Source: Caldilineaceae bacterium
GTDB taxonomy: Bacteria > Chloroflexota > Anaerolineae > Caldilineales > Caldilineaceae
DNA length: 25,373 nucleotides
Assembly (NCBI GenBank): GCA_014879855.1
Contig: JACSRH010000196.1
Location: 1 to 25,373, forward strand
Reading direction: 5' to 3'
Shown: one piece after another, positions 8,324 through 16,365 of the stretch
Numbering within the stretch: the stretch's first letter is position 1
How the letters are laid out: the number at the start of each line of letters is the position of its first letter
Program-made: the position numbers and the translations under genes
Notes under the pieces: model-generated
Told to the model about the DNA's origin: nothing
What the model saw: only the letters and a program-made list of their open reading frames with translations
The model's database searches: none

Positions 8324-11242
8324 ATGACCAACGCAACTATCCATGGTTTTGAATTACTCCGCGACGAAGACATTGTCGAACTCAAGACGCGCGCCAGGTT
8401 CTACCGGCACGTCAAAACCGGCGCCGAAGTGCTTTCGTTGGAAAATGACGACGAGAACAAAGTTTTTGGCGTCAACTTTCGCACACCGCCAGCCGACTCG
8501 ACAGGCATTGCCCACATTCTGGAGCACTCTGTGTTAGGCGGCTCGCAGAAATATCCCCTCAAAGAGCCATTTGTCCAGCTCCTCAAAGGGTCGCTGCACA
8601 CCTTCCTCAACGCGTTCACCTCGCCGGACAAGACGACCTATCCGGTGGCAAGCACCAATTTGCAGGACTTCTACAACCTGATCGATGTCTACCTGGATGC
8701 GGTCTTTCATCCGCTCATTACGCCGCACCATCTGGACCAGGAAGGCTGGCACTACGAGCTGGAAAGCCCCGACGCGCCGCTGGTCTATCGTGGCATCGTG
8801 TTCAACGAGATGAAAGGCGTCTACTCTTCGCCAGACGCCATCCTGGGGCGCGCTGCCAACCAGGGGCTTTTCCCGGACAATGCCTATGGGCTTGATTCAG
8901 GAGGCGATCCGCGCGTCATCCCGCAGTTGACGTACACACAGTTCAAAGCATTTCATACGAACTACTATCATCCCTCCAATGCGCAGATTTTTTTCTATGG
9001 TGACGACGAGCCGGCCCGTCGTTTGGAGATCCTTGACGCAGTTCTGAGCGAGTTTGAGGCAAACCCCGTCGACAACCTGACGCCGGTGCACGCTCCTTTT
9101 CCACAGCCGCGACAACTGCGCGTCACCTTTGGCGCGGATGGCGAGTCAGACCTGGCGCGCAAGAGCATGGTCGACGTCAACTGGGCGCTGCCCGAAGTCA
9201 CCGATCCTTCGCTGCGCATGGCGTTGAGCGTATTGTCCTATGCGGTCATCGGTGCGCAGTCCTCGCCGCTGCGCAAGGCGCTGGTCGATTCGGGGCTGGG
9301 CGAGGATGTCATGGGCGGGCTGAGCGGCTACGCGCGCCAACCAACCTTCAGCGTCACAATGAAGGGCATTGCCAGCGCCGACGCCGAACGCATCGAGGCG
9401 CTCATCCTGGAGACGCTGGAAACGCTGGCGACCGAGGGCATCGAAACCGACATGATCGAAGCTGCGCTGAACTCAATTGAGTTCAGCCTGCGCGAAAATA
9501 ACACCGGCTCCTTCCCGCGCGGGTTGAGCCTTTTTATGCGCGCGTTGCAAAACTGGAACTATGGCCGCGACCCGCTCCAGCCGCTGCGCTACGAAACACC
9601 GCTGGCCGTTGTCAAACGCCGCGTCGCCGCGGATCCCAGCTTGTTGGGGCAGTTGATCCGCGTCTATCTGCTGGACAATCCACACCGTCTTACTGTGGTG
9701 GCCGAGCCTGACCCGGCGCATAACCAGCAATTGGCGGACGAGGAGCGCCAGAAACTCGACGCGGCCAAATCGGCCATGTCACCGGCGGAGATTCAGCACA
9801 TTATCGAAAATACGCGCGAACTCAAGGCGCGGCAACAACGTCCAGACGCAGCCGAAGATCTGGCGCGGCTGCCGTCGCTGCAGCTCAGCGATCTCGACCG
9901 CACCAACAAGACGATCCCCATTGCGGTCAGCGAGCTGGCCGGCGGCAGGTTGCTCTATCACGATCTTTATACAAACGGTATTCTCTACATAAATTTGGGC
10001 TTCGATCTGACCGCCGCGCCCCAGGAGTTGCTGCCTTACGCGCCGTTCTTTGGCCGCGCGCTGCTGGAGATGGGCACTGCGCACGAGGATTATGTCAAAT
10101 TTTCACAGCGCATCGACCGCAAAACAGGCGGCGTCTGGAGCTCGACCTATCTTTCCGAGGTGCGCGGGCAGGAGACGCCGGCGGCGCGTTTCTTTGTCTC
10201 CGCCAAGGCCACCGTCGCCCAGGCGCCGGAGTTGTTCGACATCCTGCGCGATATGCTGTTGACAGTCAGACTTGATGACCGCGAGCGCTTCCGCCAGATC
10301 GTCCTCAAGAGCAAAGCGCGACGCGAGTCCAGCCTCATTCCATCAGGCCATGCCTATGTGCGCGACCGGCTGCGCGCCGGGCTGAGCACGGCAGGCTGGG
10401 CGGATGAGCAGATGGATGGCATTGAAGGGCTTTTCTTTGTGCGCCGCCTGGCGGAAATGGTGGAGCAGGATTGGCCGGCCGTGTTCGAAAAGCTGGATGC
10501 GGTGCGACAGGCCCTGATCGGACGCACGGGCATGGTCGCCAACGTCACGCTAGACGCTGCCAACTGGGAGGCCGTTGCGCCGCAGCTTGCCGCGTTTGTG
10601 GAGGAGCTACCGGAGAATAGAGCCGAGCGCACGCCCTGGCAGCCGGACTTGTCCAGCACCGACGAGGGTCTGGCGATTCCGGCGCAAGTCAATTATGTGG
10701 GCAAAGGCGCCAACTTGTATTCCCTTGGCTACACCTATCATGGCTCGATCCATGTCATCAACAATTTCGTGCGCACAAACTGGCTATGGGACAAGGTGCG
10801 CGCGGAGGGCGGCGCATATGGCGCGTTCGCCAACTTTGGCAAACAATCCGGCGTCTATAGCTTCCTCTCCTACCGCGACCCAAATCTGGCCAATACACTC
10901 AAGGTTTACGACCAGACTGCCGAGTTGCTGCGCACGGTGGACTTGAGCGACGACGAACTGACCAAGAACATCATCGGCGCCATTAGTGACGTGGATGGCT
11001 ATCAATTGCCCGACGCCAAGGGCTACACATCCATGGTGCGACATCTGATCGGCGAGACAGATGAAAGCCGCCAACAGATGCGCGACCAGATTCTTGCCAC
11101 GACCGTGGATGATTTCCACAACTTTGGCGAAGTGCTGGCGGCCATGAACGAGCAGGCGCGCGTGGTGGTGATGGGGTCGAGCGATGCGCTATCCGCGGCC
11201 AACGAGGCTGGACATCAGTTGAAGATCACGAGGGTGATGTAA
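8324..11242 (+). CDS. M16C zinc metalloprotease, presequence-protease (PreP) type
   Basis: This large peptidasome of the inverzincin group degrades short peptides inside a closed chamber. The inverted zinc motif HILEH gives H64, E67 and H68. The third ligand is E162 in FNEMKGVYSS, about 95 residues later, as in the family. In the C-terminal half, KVRAEGGAYG supplies the Arg-Tyr pair (R826 and Y832) used in substrate binding, with the six-residue spacing of PreP. At 972 residues the length fits M16C rather than the roughly 430-residue M16B proteins. No signal peptide is seen, so it is probably cytoplasmic. The ATG at 8324 follows AGGAA (about 8310-8314). An upstream GTG at 8282 would place the start inside the terminator-like hairpin and is rejected. 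Confidence 0.94.
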   Translation: MTNATIHGFELLRDEDIVELKTRARFYRHVKTGAEVLSLENDDENKVFGVNFRTPPADSTGIAHILEHSVLGGSQKYPLKEPFVQLLKGSLHTFLNAFTSPDKTTYPVASTNLQDFYNLIDVYLDAVFHPLITPHHLDQEGWHYELESPDAPLVYRGIVFNEMKGVYSSPDAILGRAANQGLFPDNAYGLDSGGDPRVIPQLTYTQFKAFHTNYYHPSNAQIFFYGDDEPARRLEILDAVLSEFEANPVDNLTPVHAPFPQPRQLRVTFGADGESDLARKSMVDVNWALPEVTDPSLRMALSVLSYAVIGAQSSPLRKALVDSGLGEDVMGGLSGYARQPTFSVTMKGIASADAERIEALILETLETLATEGIETDMIEAALNSIEFSLRENNTGSFPRGLSLFMRALQNWNYGRDPLQPLRYETPLAVVKRRVAADPSLLGQLIRVYLLDNPHRLTVVAEPDPAHNQQLADEERQKLDAAKSAMSPAEIQHIIENTRELKARQQRPDAAEDLARLPSLQLSDLDRTNKTIPIAVSELAGGRLLYHDLYTNGILYINLGFDLTAAPQELLPYAPFFGRALLEMGTAHEDYVKFSQRIDRKTGGVWSSTYLSEVRGQETPAARFFVSAKATVAQAPELFDILRDMLLTVRLDDRERFRQIVLKSKARRESSLIPSGHAYVRDRLRAGLSTAGWADEQMDGIEGLFFVRRLAEMVEQDWPAVFEKLDAVRQALIGRTGMVANVTLDAANWEAVAPQLAAFVEELPENRAERTPWQPDLSSTDEGLAIPAQVNYVGKGANLYSLGYTYHGSIHVINNFVRTNWLWDKVRAEGGAYGAFANFGKQSGVYSFLSYRDPNLANTLKVYDQTAELLRTVDLSDDELTKNIIGAISDVDGYQLPDAKGYTSMVRHLIGETDESRQQMRDQILATTVDDFHNFGEVLAAMNEQARVVVMGSSDALSAANEAGHQLKITRVM

Positions 11243-11253
11243 ATGCAGGGTGG

Positions 11254-11287
11254 GAAAATGACAGCCCCATTGAAAAGAGACTGTCAT
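11254..11287 (-). terminator. Intrinsic terminator for the flavin reductase gene
   Basis: The arms ATGACAG (11258-11264) and CTGTCAT (11281-11287) are perfect complements with a 16-base loop. On the minus strand the stem is followed by TTTT (complement of the A-run at 11255-11258) and then CCC. It lies 27 bases downstream of the flavin reductase stop at 11314. It also lies just after the protease stop on the other strand, where it has no T-run, so it should work mainly leftward. Confidence 0.6.
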
Positions 11288-11313
11288 GAATGTTGAAGTA
11301 TTTGCGCCAAACG

Positions 11314-11826
11314 CTAAACGATCGTCTCCAGCTGCAGCGGTGTTCCATCCAACTGGCGCCAGGTGCGATTGAAGTACAGCAATGGACTGCGTTCTTCGGT
11401 CGCACCGGCCGCCATTACTTCACCGACAAAAATGGTGTGATCGCCACCGTCATAAGCATGGCGCAGACGGCAGTCCAGCCAGCCAAGCACATCGGGCAAA
11501 ATCGGCGCGCCGGTGATGCCACGCTGGAGTTCAATGCCGGCAAAGCGATCGGCGAGTTCTGGCATCATACCGGCAAAGCGCATCCCCCACTCCAGATGAT
11601 CCGTCCCGAGGATGTTGACTGCAAAGACGCCGCTCTGCTCAATCGCCTGGTGCGTATAAAGTTTGCGCGCAACGCAAATCAGAATCTGTGGAGGGGCCAG
11701 GCTGACGCTGGTCAGTGAACTTGCCGTGATGCCGACCGGGCGACCGTCCATCTGCGTCGTCACCACCGTCACACCGGAAGTCCAATGCGCCAGTGCATCT
11801 TTGAACGATTGAACATCCATACCCAT
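11314..11826 (-). CDS. Flavin reductase-like, FMN-binding split-barrel protein
   Basis: The 170-residue protein is of the flavin reductase domain family. The evidence is the N-terminal block HWTSGVTVVTT, the signature RPVGITASSLTSVSLAPP and LICVARKLYTHQAIEQSG followed by FAVNIL. A C-terminal strand DGGDHTIFVGEV and LLYFNRTWRQL completes the domain. Such proteins use NAD(P)H to reduce FMN/FAD and often feed a two-component monooxygenase. No partner oxygenase is adjacent, so the physiological acceptor is unknown. The ATG at 11826 follows a minus-strand AGGAG; ATG at 11820 is a close alternative. It converges with the protease gene. Confidence 0.9.
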   Translation of the reverse strand: MGMDVQSFKDALAHWTSGVTVVTTQMDGRPVGITASSLTSVSLAPPQILICVARKLYTHQAIEQSGVFAVNILGTDHLEWGMRFAGMMPELADRFAGIELQRGITGAPILPDVLGWLDCRLRHAYDGGDHTIFVGEVMAAGATEERSPLLYFNRTWRQLDGTPLQLETIV

Positions 11827-12112
11827 CGAGGGTTCTCCTCACTGATGTTTTCAAAAGATATTTGATATGTGCTACGCAATTAGCAGCGAAGCGTATCCAC
11901 GATCACGCAGCCTAATTTACGGATTGCTTGTCATTCGTTTCGCTGCGCATCGCTTTCCAATCATTGTAAGCGTGGAGATGATGGTAGGAATGTAAGGACA
12001 ACTCCGCAGCGTTTTGGCTTGCGGCGCTCGGCAGGTTGACAACCTGCGAATCTGGATCGACAATGGGCGCCACCCTTGTGAATAAATGCACAGGCAAACC
12101 GTCTTCATCTGA
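11827..12112. other. Divergent intergenic region between flavin reductase and cytochrome lipoprotein
   Basis: No convincing gene lies here. Minus-strand open frames across it start at TTG, lack a ribosome site and have no recognisable domain. The region must hold the promoters for both divergent genes. It contains a long-loop inverted repeat, GCAGCGAA (11883-11890) with TTCGCTGC (11939-11946), and the palindrome and promoter described separately at 12031-12064. Composition is lower in G+C near the flavin reductase start. Confidence 0.6.
12031..12064 (+). promoter_or_regulatory. Sigma70-like promoter with -35 box inside a 17-bp palindrome
   Basis: TTGACA (12036-12041) is a perfect -35 box. 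It is followed by 17 bases and then GACAAT (12059-12064), which matches the -10 consensus at 4 of 6 positions. The -35 lies in the centre of GCAGGTTGACAACCTGC (12031-12047), a palindrome with 8-base arms and one central base. A repressor binding there would cover the -35. Alternatively the palindrome is a copy of a dispersed repeat. Transcription would begin near 12071, upstream of the lipoprotein gene. Confidence 0.45.
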
Positions 12113-12913
12113 ATGGATAATTTTTCAATGAACCTGCACTTCCACCGCTTTCGTTTGATCCCTGTCTTCTTCTTTCTGCTTGCAATAACATTGCTGACTG
12201 GCGCCTGTCGTAATGAAGCAGCCGAAGCGTTTCCGACCAGCACGCCCATCGTAGTCTACACACCCTGGGCGAACCAGGGCGCCACTGTTCTGCCCATCAG
12301 CGGCCAGACTGACGCGCAGGCGACGACAACGATCGAGCCGCCCGCGCCCGTCGAACCAACTGCACCGGTTGAACCGTCTCCCACTGAACTGCCCACTGCG
12401 ACAATGACGCCGGCCGCCGCGGCCAGCCCAACGGAAACGCCAGCCCCCACGCTCGAGCCAACGGCCACACCTGAGATCGCGGTTACGGCTGAGCCGACGC
12501 TTCCCACTGCCCCGACCACATCACCCAGCGAAGACGCCGCAGAAACAGGCGCCGCGCCCTCAGCCTCAACCGGTGAAGACCTGCTGCCCGCGGCAGTCGC
12601 TGATCTGCTGAAAACCGCTGACGCGGCCAACGGCGAACAACTGACAGTAGCAAATGGCTGCATCGCCTGTCATTCGCTGCAAGAAGGCGTGGTGATGGTC
12701 GGTCCATCCTGGCACAATATCGGCGCCGTGGCCGCGACGCGAGTGGCGGGCGAGTCCGCCGCCGCATACCTCTATCAAAGCATTACTGAGCCAAACGCGC
12801 ATGTGGTGGAAGGCTTTCTGCCCAATCTGATGCCAGCGACCTACCAGGATACCTTGGCGCCCGGGCAAATTGCCGACATCATTGCCTATCTCCTGAGCCT
12901 CGGCGCAGAGTGA
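12113..12913 (+). CDS. Lipoprotein cytochrome c, class I-like, with long Thr/Pro-rich linker
   Basis: Reading from ATG 12113 (or ATG 12128), a basic N-region and a hydrophobic core (PVFFFLLAITLL) lead to the lipobox LTGAC, with Cys32 as the lipidated residue. It should be anchored on the outer face of the cytoplasmic membrane. Residues about 40-155 are a low-complexity Thr/Pro/Glu/Ala linker. The C-terminal ~100 residues form a single cytochrome c domain. CIACH (C183, C186, H187) binds haem, PSWHNIG follows, and NLMPATY offers the likely axial Met. The last helix, GQIADIIAYLLSLG, is typical of small c-type cytochromes. It probably shuttles electrons at the cell surface; the partner is unknown. 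No good ribosome site precedes either start. Confidence 0.9.
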   Translation: MDNFSMNLHFHRFRLIPVFFFLLAITLLTGACRNEAAEAFPTSTPIVVYTPWANQGATVLPISGQTDAQATTTIEPPAPVEPTAPVEPSPTELPTATMTPAAAASPTETPAPTLEPTATPEIAVTAEPTLPTAPTTSPSEDAAETGAAPSASTGEDLLPAAVADLLKTADAANGEQLTVANGCIACHSLQEGVVMVGPSWHNIGAVAATRVAGESAAAYLYQSITEPNAHVVEGFLPNLMPATYQDTLAPGQIADIIAYLLSLGAE

Positions 12914-12960
12914 ACTGCCGATTGGGTGGTGGAAGAAGTGATTCCCCTCTCAATCTTTAT

Positions 12961-12990
12961 TTGGGGCGCCGTCCTCAGCTTTGGTAGAAT
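12961..12990 (+). promoter_or_regulatory. Possible promoter of the 99-aa unknown gene
   Basis: TTGGGG (12961-12966) and TAGAAT (12985-12990) are separated by 18 bases. The -10 matches consensus at 5 of 6 positions, while the -35 matches at only 3 of 6. It would give a leader of about 55-60 bases before ATG 13055. It sits between the cytochrome stop (12913) and the next gene. Confidence 0.35.
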
Positions 12991-13054
12991 CATTGCACCA
13001 TACGATTTTCTTGCAACCGGCGGTGAATGCGCCACCACAGGAGACTACCACGCC

Positions 13055-13354
13055 ATGAAAGCGATGTTGTATCTTTTCGACAAAGAAGCGCCTGTTGCGA
13101 TTCTGGACGAAGTCCAGCTTGTCACGCTCAACGATAATCATAAAGCCAGCCCACTACAGATCAACTTTAAGACGGCTAAGTTCAACGCTGGCAAAACCAT
13201 GGTAGAAATGCATCGTCATGAAAAGATGCAGATCCGCCTGGAAGACGGACGCAGCGCCGATGTATTGTTGCAGCATTCCAGCCTGGATATGCAGGGCAAC
13301 AGCGTTGGCGTGTTGCGCGTGCTTGGCGCCTTTGCCGAAGTTATCCCTGTCTAG
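13055..13354 (+). CDS. Small conserved-looking protein of unknown function
   Basis: This 99-residue protein begins MKAMLYLFDKEAPVAILDEV. It is rich in beta-strand-like alternation and contains MVEMHRHEKMQIRLEDGRSADVLLQ. It has no signal peptide, no membrane segment and no motif I can name. The start at ATG 13055 is supported by AGGAG (13039-13043), although the 11-base spacing is long. A longer frame from 12926 would run through the probable promoter and is unlikely. It appears to be its own transcription unit, with a promoter-like pair upstream and a strong terminator downstream. Confidence 0.65.
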   Translation: MKAMLYLFDKEAPVAILDEVQLVTLNDNHKASPLQINFKTAKFNAGKTMVEMHRHEKMQIRLEDGRSADVLLQHSSLDMQGNSVGVLRVLGAFAEVIPV

Positions 13355-13418
13355 TGCTGGCTCCGCTGCTGCGCAGTGGGAACTGAAGCGCCGGTTTCTG
13401 ACGTTTGTCACAACGACC

Positions 13419-13449
13419 AGCCAGCCTGTGCAGGCTGGCTGCTTTGTTT
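13419..13449 (+). terminator. Strong intrinsic terminator
   Basis: AGCCAGCCT (13419-13427) and AGGCTGGCT (13432-13440) form a perfect 9-bp G+C-rich stem with a 4-base loop, followed by GCTTTGTTT. It lies 65 bases after the stop of the 99-aa gene and before the SH3b gene, and would end the former's transcript. Confidence 0.8.
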
Positions 13450-13481
13450 CAAGCAGCGTTCATTTGCGAAACCGTAAAACT

Positions 13482-14027
13482 ATGCAATCGTCATTATCCA
13501 TACCTGAAGAGACTCATCCTGTTTCACCGCCACCAACGCCGCGCGCACGCAAACCGTATTCACGTTTCTGGGTTGGCTTTGTCATTGGTTTTGGCATCCT
13601 CCTGCTTGCCAGTTGCAGCGGCATTGGGATTGCACTTGGCCTGAATCAAGTAAGCCTGGCCGAGTTGCAGGGCAATGGCGTCGTGTGGACGCCGCCGCCG
13701 TACACGCCGGCGCCAACGCTGCAGCCAGAGGCCGACGTCGCTGTGGCGACCGGTGGGGCTTCGGCGCGCTTTGGCGGCGCGCAGCGCGTACGCAACCTCA
13801 CCAATAGTCGCGTTAATGTGCGCGCGACGCCAGGTTATCTCAGCAAGCAGGCGAGCGATGTGATCGGCGTGCTGGAGCCAGGCGCGACCGTCACGATCCT
13901 GGGCGAGAATCAGGTCGCCGACAATCTGGCGTGGTGGCGCGTCCAGGCGACACTGGCGGATGGGCGCACGGTTGAGGGCTGGGTGGCGGAGGCCACTGCG
14001 TCCGGCGTTCAGATCCTGGGCGAATAA
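13482..14027 (+). CDS. Membrane-anchored bacterial SH3 (SH3b) domain protein
   Basis: The 181-residue protein has a Pro-rich basic N-terminus and then one hydrophobic segment at about residues 29-54 (WVGFVIGFGILLLAS then CSGIGIALGL). This acts as an uncleaved anchor, or as an atypical lipoprotein signal with the Cys in LLASC. A Thr/Pro-rich spacer follows (VWTPPPYTPAPTLQP). The C-terminal ~80 residues are an SH3b domain: RVNVRATPG, IGVLEPGATVTILGE and WWRVQATLADGRTVEGWVAE. SH3b domains commonly bind cell-wall or surface polymers. The start chosen is ATG 13482, after the upstream terminator. A frame opening at 13218 overlaps the preceding gene and is rejected. It ends 6 bases before the helicase start. 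Confidence 0.83.
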   Translation: MQSSLSIPEETHPVSPPPTPRARKPYSRFWVGFVIGFGILLLASCSGIGIALGLNQVSLAELQGNGVVWTPPPYTPAPTLQPEADVAVATGGASARFGGAQRVRNLTNSRVNVRATPGYLSKQASDVIGVLEPGATVTILGENQVADNLAWWRVQATLADGRTVEGWVAEATASGVQILGE

Positions 14028-14033
14028 AGTGCC

Positions 14034-16358
14034 ATGAGCAGCGAAGTAAGCGGCGCCAGCAGTGCGACCTTTATCCCGCGTCCCGCGCAGGAGCGCATCC
14101 TGGCGTACACCGGCGGGCCGATGGGCATCAGCGCGGTTCCCGGCAGCGGCAAGACTTTTACGTTAAGTTTGCTGGCCGCGCGGCTGGTGGAACGGCTGGC
14201 AACGGAGGGTCGTCTCGACGACCGTGAGGTATTGGTCGTTACCTTTACGAACAGCGCGGTCGCCAATTTTCGAGCGCGCATCAGCCAGTTTCTGCGTCAG
14301 GAGCGGGGGTTGCTGCCCGGCGTGGGGTATCGCGTGCGCACACTGCACGGGCTGGCGCACGACATTGTGCGTGAACGCCCAGGGCTGGTTGGACTCAGCG
14401 AGGATTTCGAGATCATCGACGACCGCACCGCAAATGAGATCAAGCGCGATGCCGTGGTTGGTTATCTGCGCACCCATCCCGACACATTTGCGCCGTACAT
14501 CAAACCTGAACTCCTGCAAAATCCGCGGCGCATCGAAAGAGCGCTGCAAGAAGACGCCATCGATCTGGCCAATGTCGTGATCCGCGTCGCCAAGGAGCTT
14601 CCCGCCAGCGCCGGCGAGCTGCGCGCCACCCTGGATCGCCAGTCGGGTCTGTTTCCGCTGCTTGACTTTGGCCTGTATATCTACGCTGTCTACGAACGTA
14701 GCCTGCAGGTGCGCGGCGCGGTTGATTTCGACGATTTGATCATGCTGGCGTTGCAGGCATTGCGCGCCGACGAAGGTTATCTGCAACGCTTGCAGCAGCG
14801 TTGGCCCTATATCCTTGAGGACGAGGCGCAGGATTCGAGTCTGGCGCAGGAAAAAATGCTGCGCCTGCTCACCGCGGCGCATGGCAATTGGGTGCGCGTG
14901 GGCGACCCCAACCAGGCAATCAACACCACATTTACAAGCGCAGACACACGCTTCTTACAAAAATTTTTGCGAGAGCACCCAGAGCAGGCGCGTGCCCTGC
15001 CAAACTCTGGACGCAGTGCGCTGCCGATCATTGAAGTGGCCAACGCGCTGATTGCGTGGTCGCGCACAGTGCATCCAACGCTGAACGAGGCGCTGAACGA
15101 GACGCTGGCGCTGACGTTGCCCCTGATCGAACCGACGCCGCCGGGCGATCCGCAGCCAAATCCGCCGGCGGGCAAGCCGCCCGTCTATTTTTTCGAGAAA
15201 GCCGCCACGCCGGAAGAAGAACTCGACGTGATCGTGCAGAGCGCCAAGCGCTGGGTGGCTGAAAACGCGGACAAGACTGTAGCAATTCTGGCGCCGGACA
15301 ACCGCCGCGGCGACATCATCGTGGCCGCGCTCAAATCGGCGGACATCGCCATCGACGACAACCTTTTGCGCACGAACACAGGGACGCGGGCCACAGCGAA
15401 AATTCTCGCCATCGTCACCGGCTACATCGCGGACCCTCAATCAGCGGTTATGCTGCGCCGGCTATGGGAGGATGTCTGGTACCCCCATTGGGCGGCGCGG
15501 CGCCAGCAACTGGAGCAGGAAGGGCCAAAGCCCTCCCCGGAAGCATTGCCGGAGCCGGTGCGCATCTTTGGCCAGGCGCTGAGCAAATTGCATGAGCCAG
15601 AGAGCTTTGTCTTTCCAGAACGCCGCGATTTTCTCGATAGCCTGGAATGGCTGGATGGCATGGAGCGTTTTCATCAGTTGCTGCAGGAGTTTCGCAGCGA
15701 CCTGCAACGCTGGAGCCGCACCGTAGTATTGCCAGTTGATGAGCTGCTTTTAACCATCGGCAATGATCTCTTCTTCGAGCCGGCCGACCTGGCGCTGACG
15801 CACCGGCTGGCCGTGCTGCTGGCTAAGCTCGCGGCCGAGAACCCAACCTGGCGGCTGCCCGACCTGGCCGGCGAACTGGAGAACATCGCCCAGAACAAGC
15901 GCCGTTTGCTGGGGTTTACGGAGGACAGCCAGGGCTACAGCGCCAGACCAGGCGTGGTGACGGTGGCGACGATGCACGCGGCCAAAGGGCTGGAGTGGGA
16001 TCGCGTCTATCTGACCGCGGTCAACACCTTTAGCTTTCCCAGCGGCTCGCCCGACGAACAATATCGCAGCGAGCGCTGGTATGTGCGCGACCAGCTCAAC
16101 CTGACGGCGGAGGCGCAGGCGCAGCTTCGCCAATTGCACATGGGGACGCTCGACGAGTACACACCGGGCCGCGCCAGCGAACAGGCGCGCCTCGACCTGG
16201 CGGGGGAGCGGCTGCGGCTATTCTACGTGGGCGTCACGCGTGCGCGACGCGAGCTGATTGTGACGTATAATACGGGGCGCCGGCCGGACAACGATCCGTT
16301 GGCGCCGGCGCTGGCGTTTGAGGCGCTGGCAGAATTTGTAAAGTCGCGCCCTGCATGA
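14034..16358 (+). CDS. UvrD/PcrA/Rep-type superfamily 1A DNA helicase
   Basis: This 774-residue ATP-dependent 3'-5' DNA helicase has all main motifs visible. The Q-like motif is RPAQERIL. Walker A is AVPGSGKT (residues 34-41). Motif Ia is VTFTNSAVANFRARI. Motif II is DEAQD (263-267), in place of the DEFQD of UvrD. Motif III is the region GDPNQAINTTF. Motifs V and VI are MHAAKGLEWDRVYL and FYVGVTRARREL (about 730-741). The C-terminus after motif VI is short, with no extra nuclease domain. A role in repair or replication-fork processing is likely by family. ATG 14034 follows the SH3b stop by 6 bases with no clear ribosome site, suggesting translational coupling. The flippase gene starts 7 bases downstream. 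Confidence 0.93.
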   Translation: MSSEVSGASSATFIPRPAQERILAYTGGPMGISAVPGSGKTFTLSLLAARLVERLATEGRLDDREVLVVTFTNSAVANFRARISQFLRQERGLLPGVGYRVRTLHGLAHDIVRERPGLVGLSEDFEIIDDRTANEIKRDAVVGYLRTHPDTFAPYIKPELLQNPRRIERALQEDAIDLANVVIRVAKELPASAGELRATLDRQSGLFPLLDFGLYIYAVYERSLQVRGAVDFDDLIMLALQALRADEGYLQRLQQRWPYILEDEAQDSSLAQEKMLRLLTAAHGNWVRVGDPNQAINTTFTSADTRFLQKFLREHPEQARALPNSGRSALPIIEVANALIAWSRTVHPTLNEALNETLALTLPLIEPTPPGDPQPNPPAGKPPVYFFEKAATPEEELDVIVQSAKRWVAENADKTVAILAPDNRRGDIIVAALKSADIAIDDNLLRTNTGTRATAKILAIVTGYIADPQSAVMLRRLWEDVWYPHWAARRQQLEQEGPKPSPEALPEPVRIFGQALSKLHEPESFVFPERRDFLDSLEWLDGMERFHQLLQEFRSDLQRWSRTVVLPVDELLLTIGNDLFFEPADLALTHRLAVLLAKLAAENPTWRLPDLAGELENIAQNKRRLLGFTEDSQGYSARPGVVTVATMHAAKGLEWDRVYLTAVNTFSFPSGSPDEQYRSERWYVRDQLNLTAEAQAQLRQLHMGTLDEYTPGRASEQARLDLAGERLRLFYVGVTRARRELIVTYNTGRRPDNDPLAPALAFEALAEFVKSRPA

Positions 16359-16365
16359 ACGCTGT

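Noticed and set aside
11290..11718. 142-codon plus-strand open frame opposite the flavin reductase
   Set aside because: The minus strand has the full flavin reductase signature and a ribosome site; this frame has neither.
11917..12249. Minus-strand open frames in the divergent intergenic region and lipoprotein start
   Set aside because: They have no ribosome site, a TTG start or overlap with the lipoprotein signal peptide, and no recognisable domain.
12926..13054. Extension of the 99-aa gene upstream to a GTG at 12926
   Set aside because: The extension would code through a promoter-like region, and the AGGAG before 13055 fits the shorter start.
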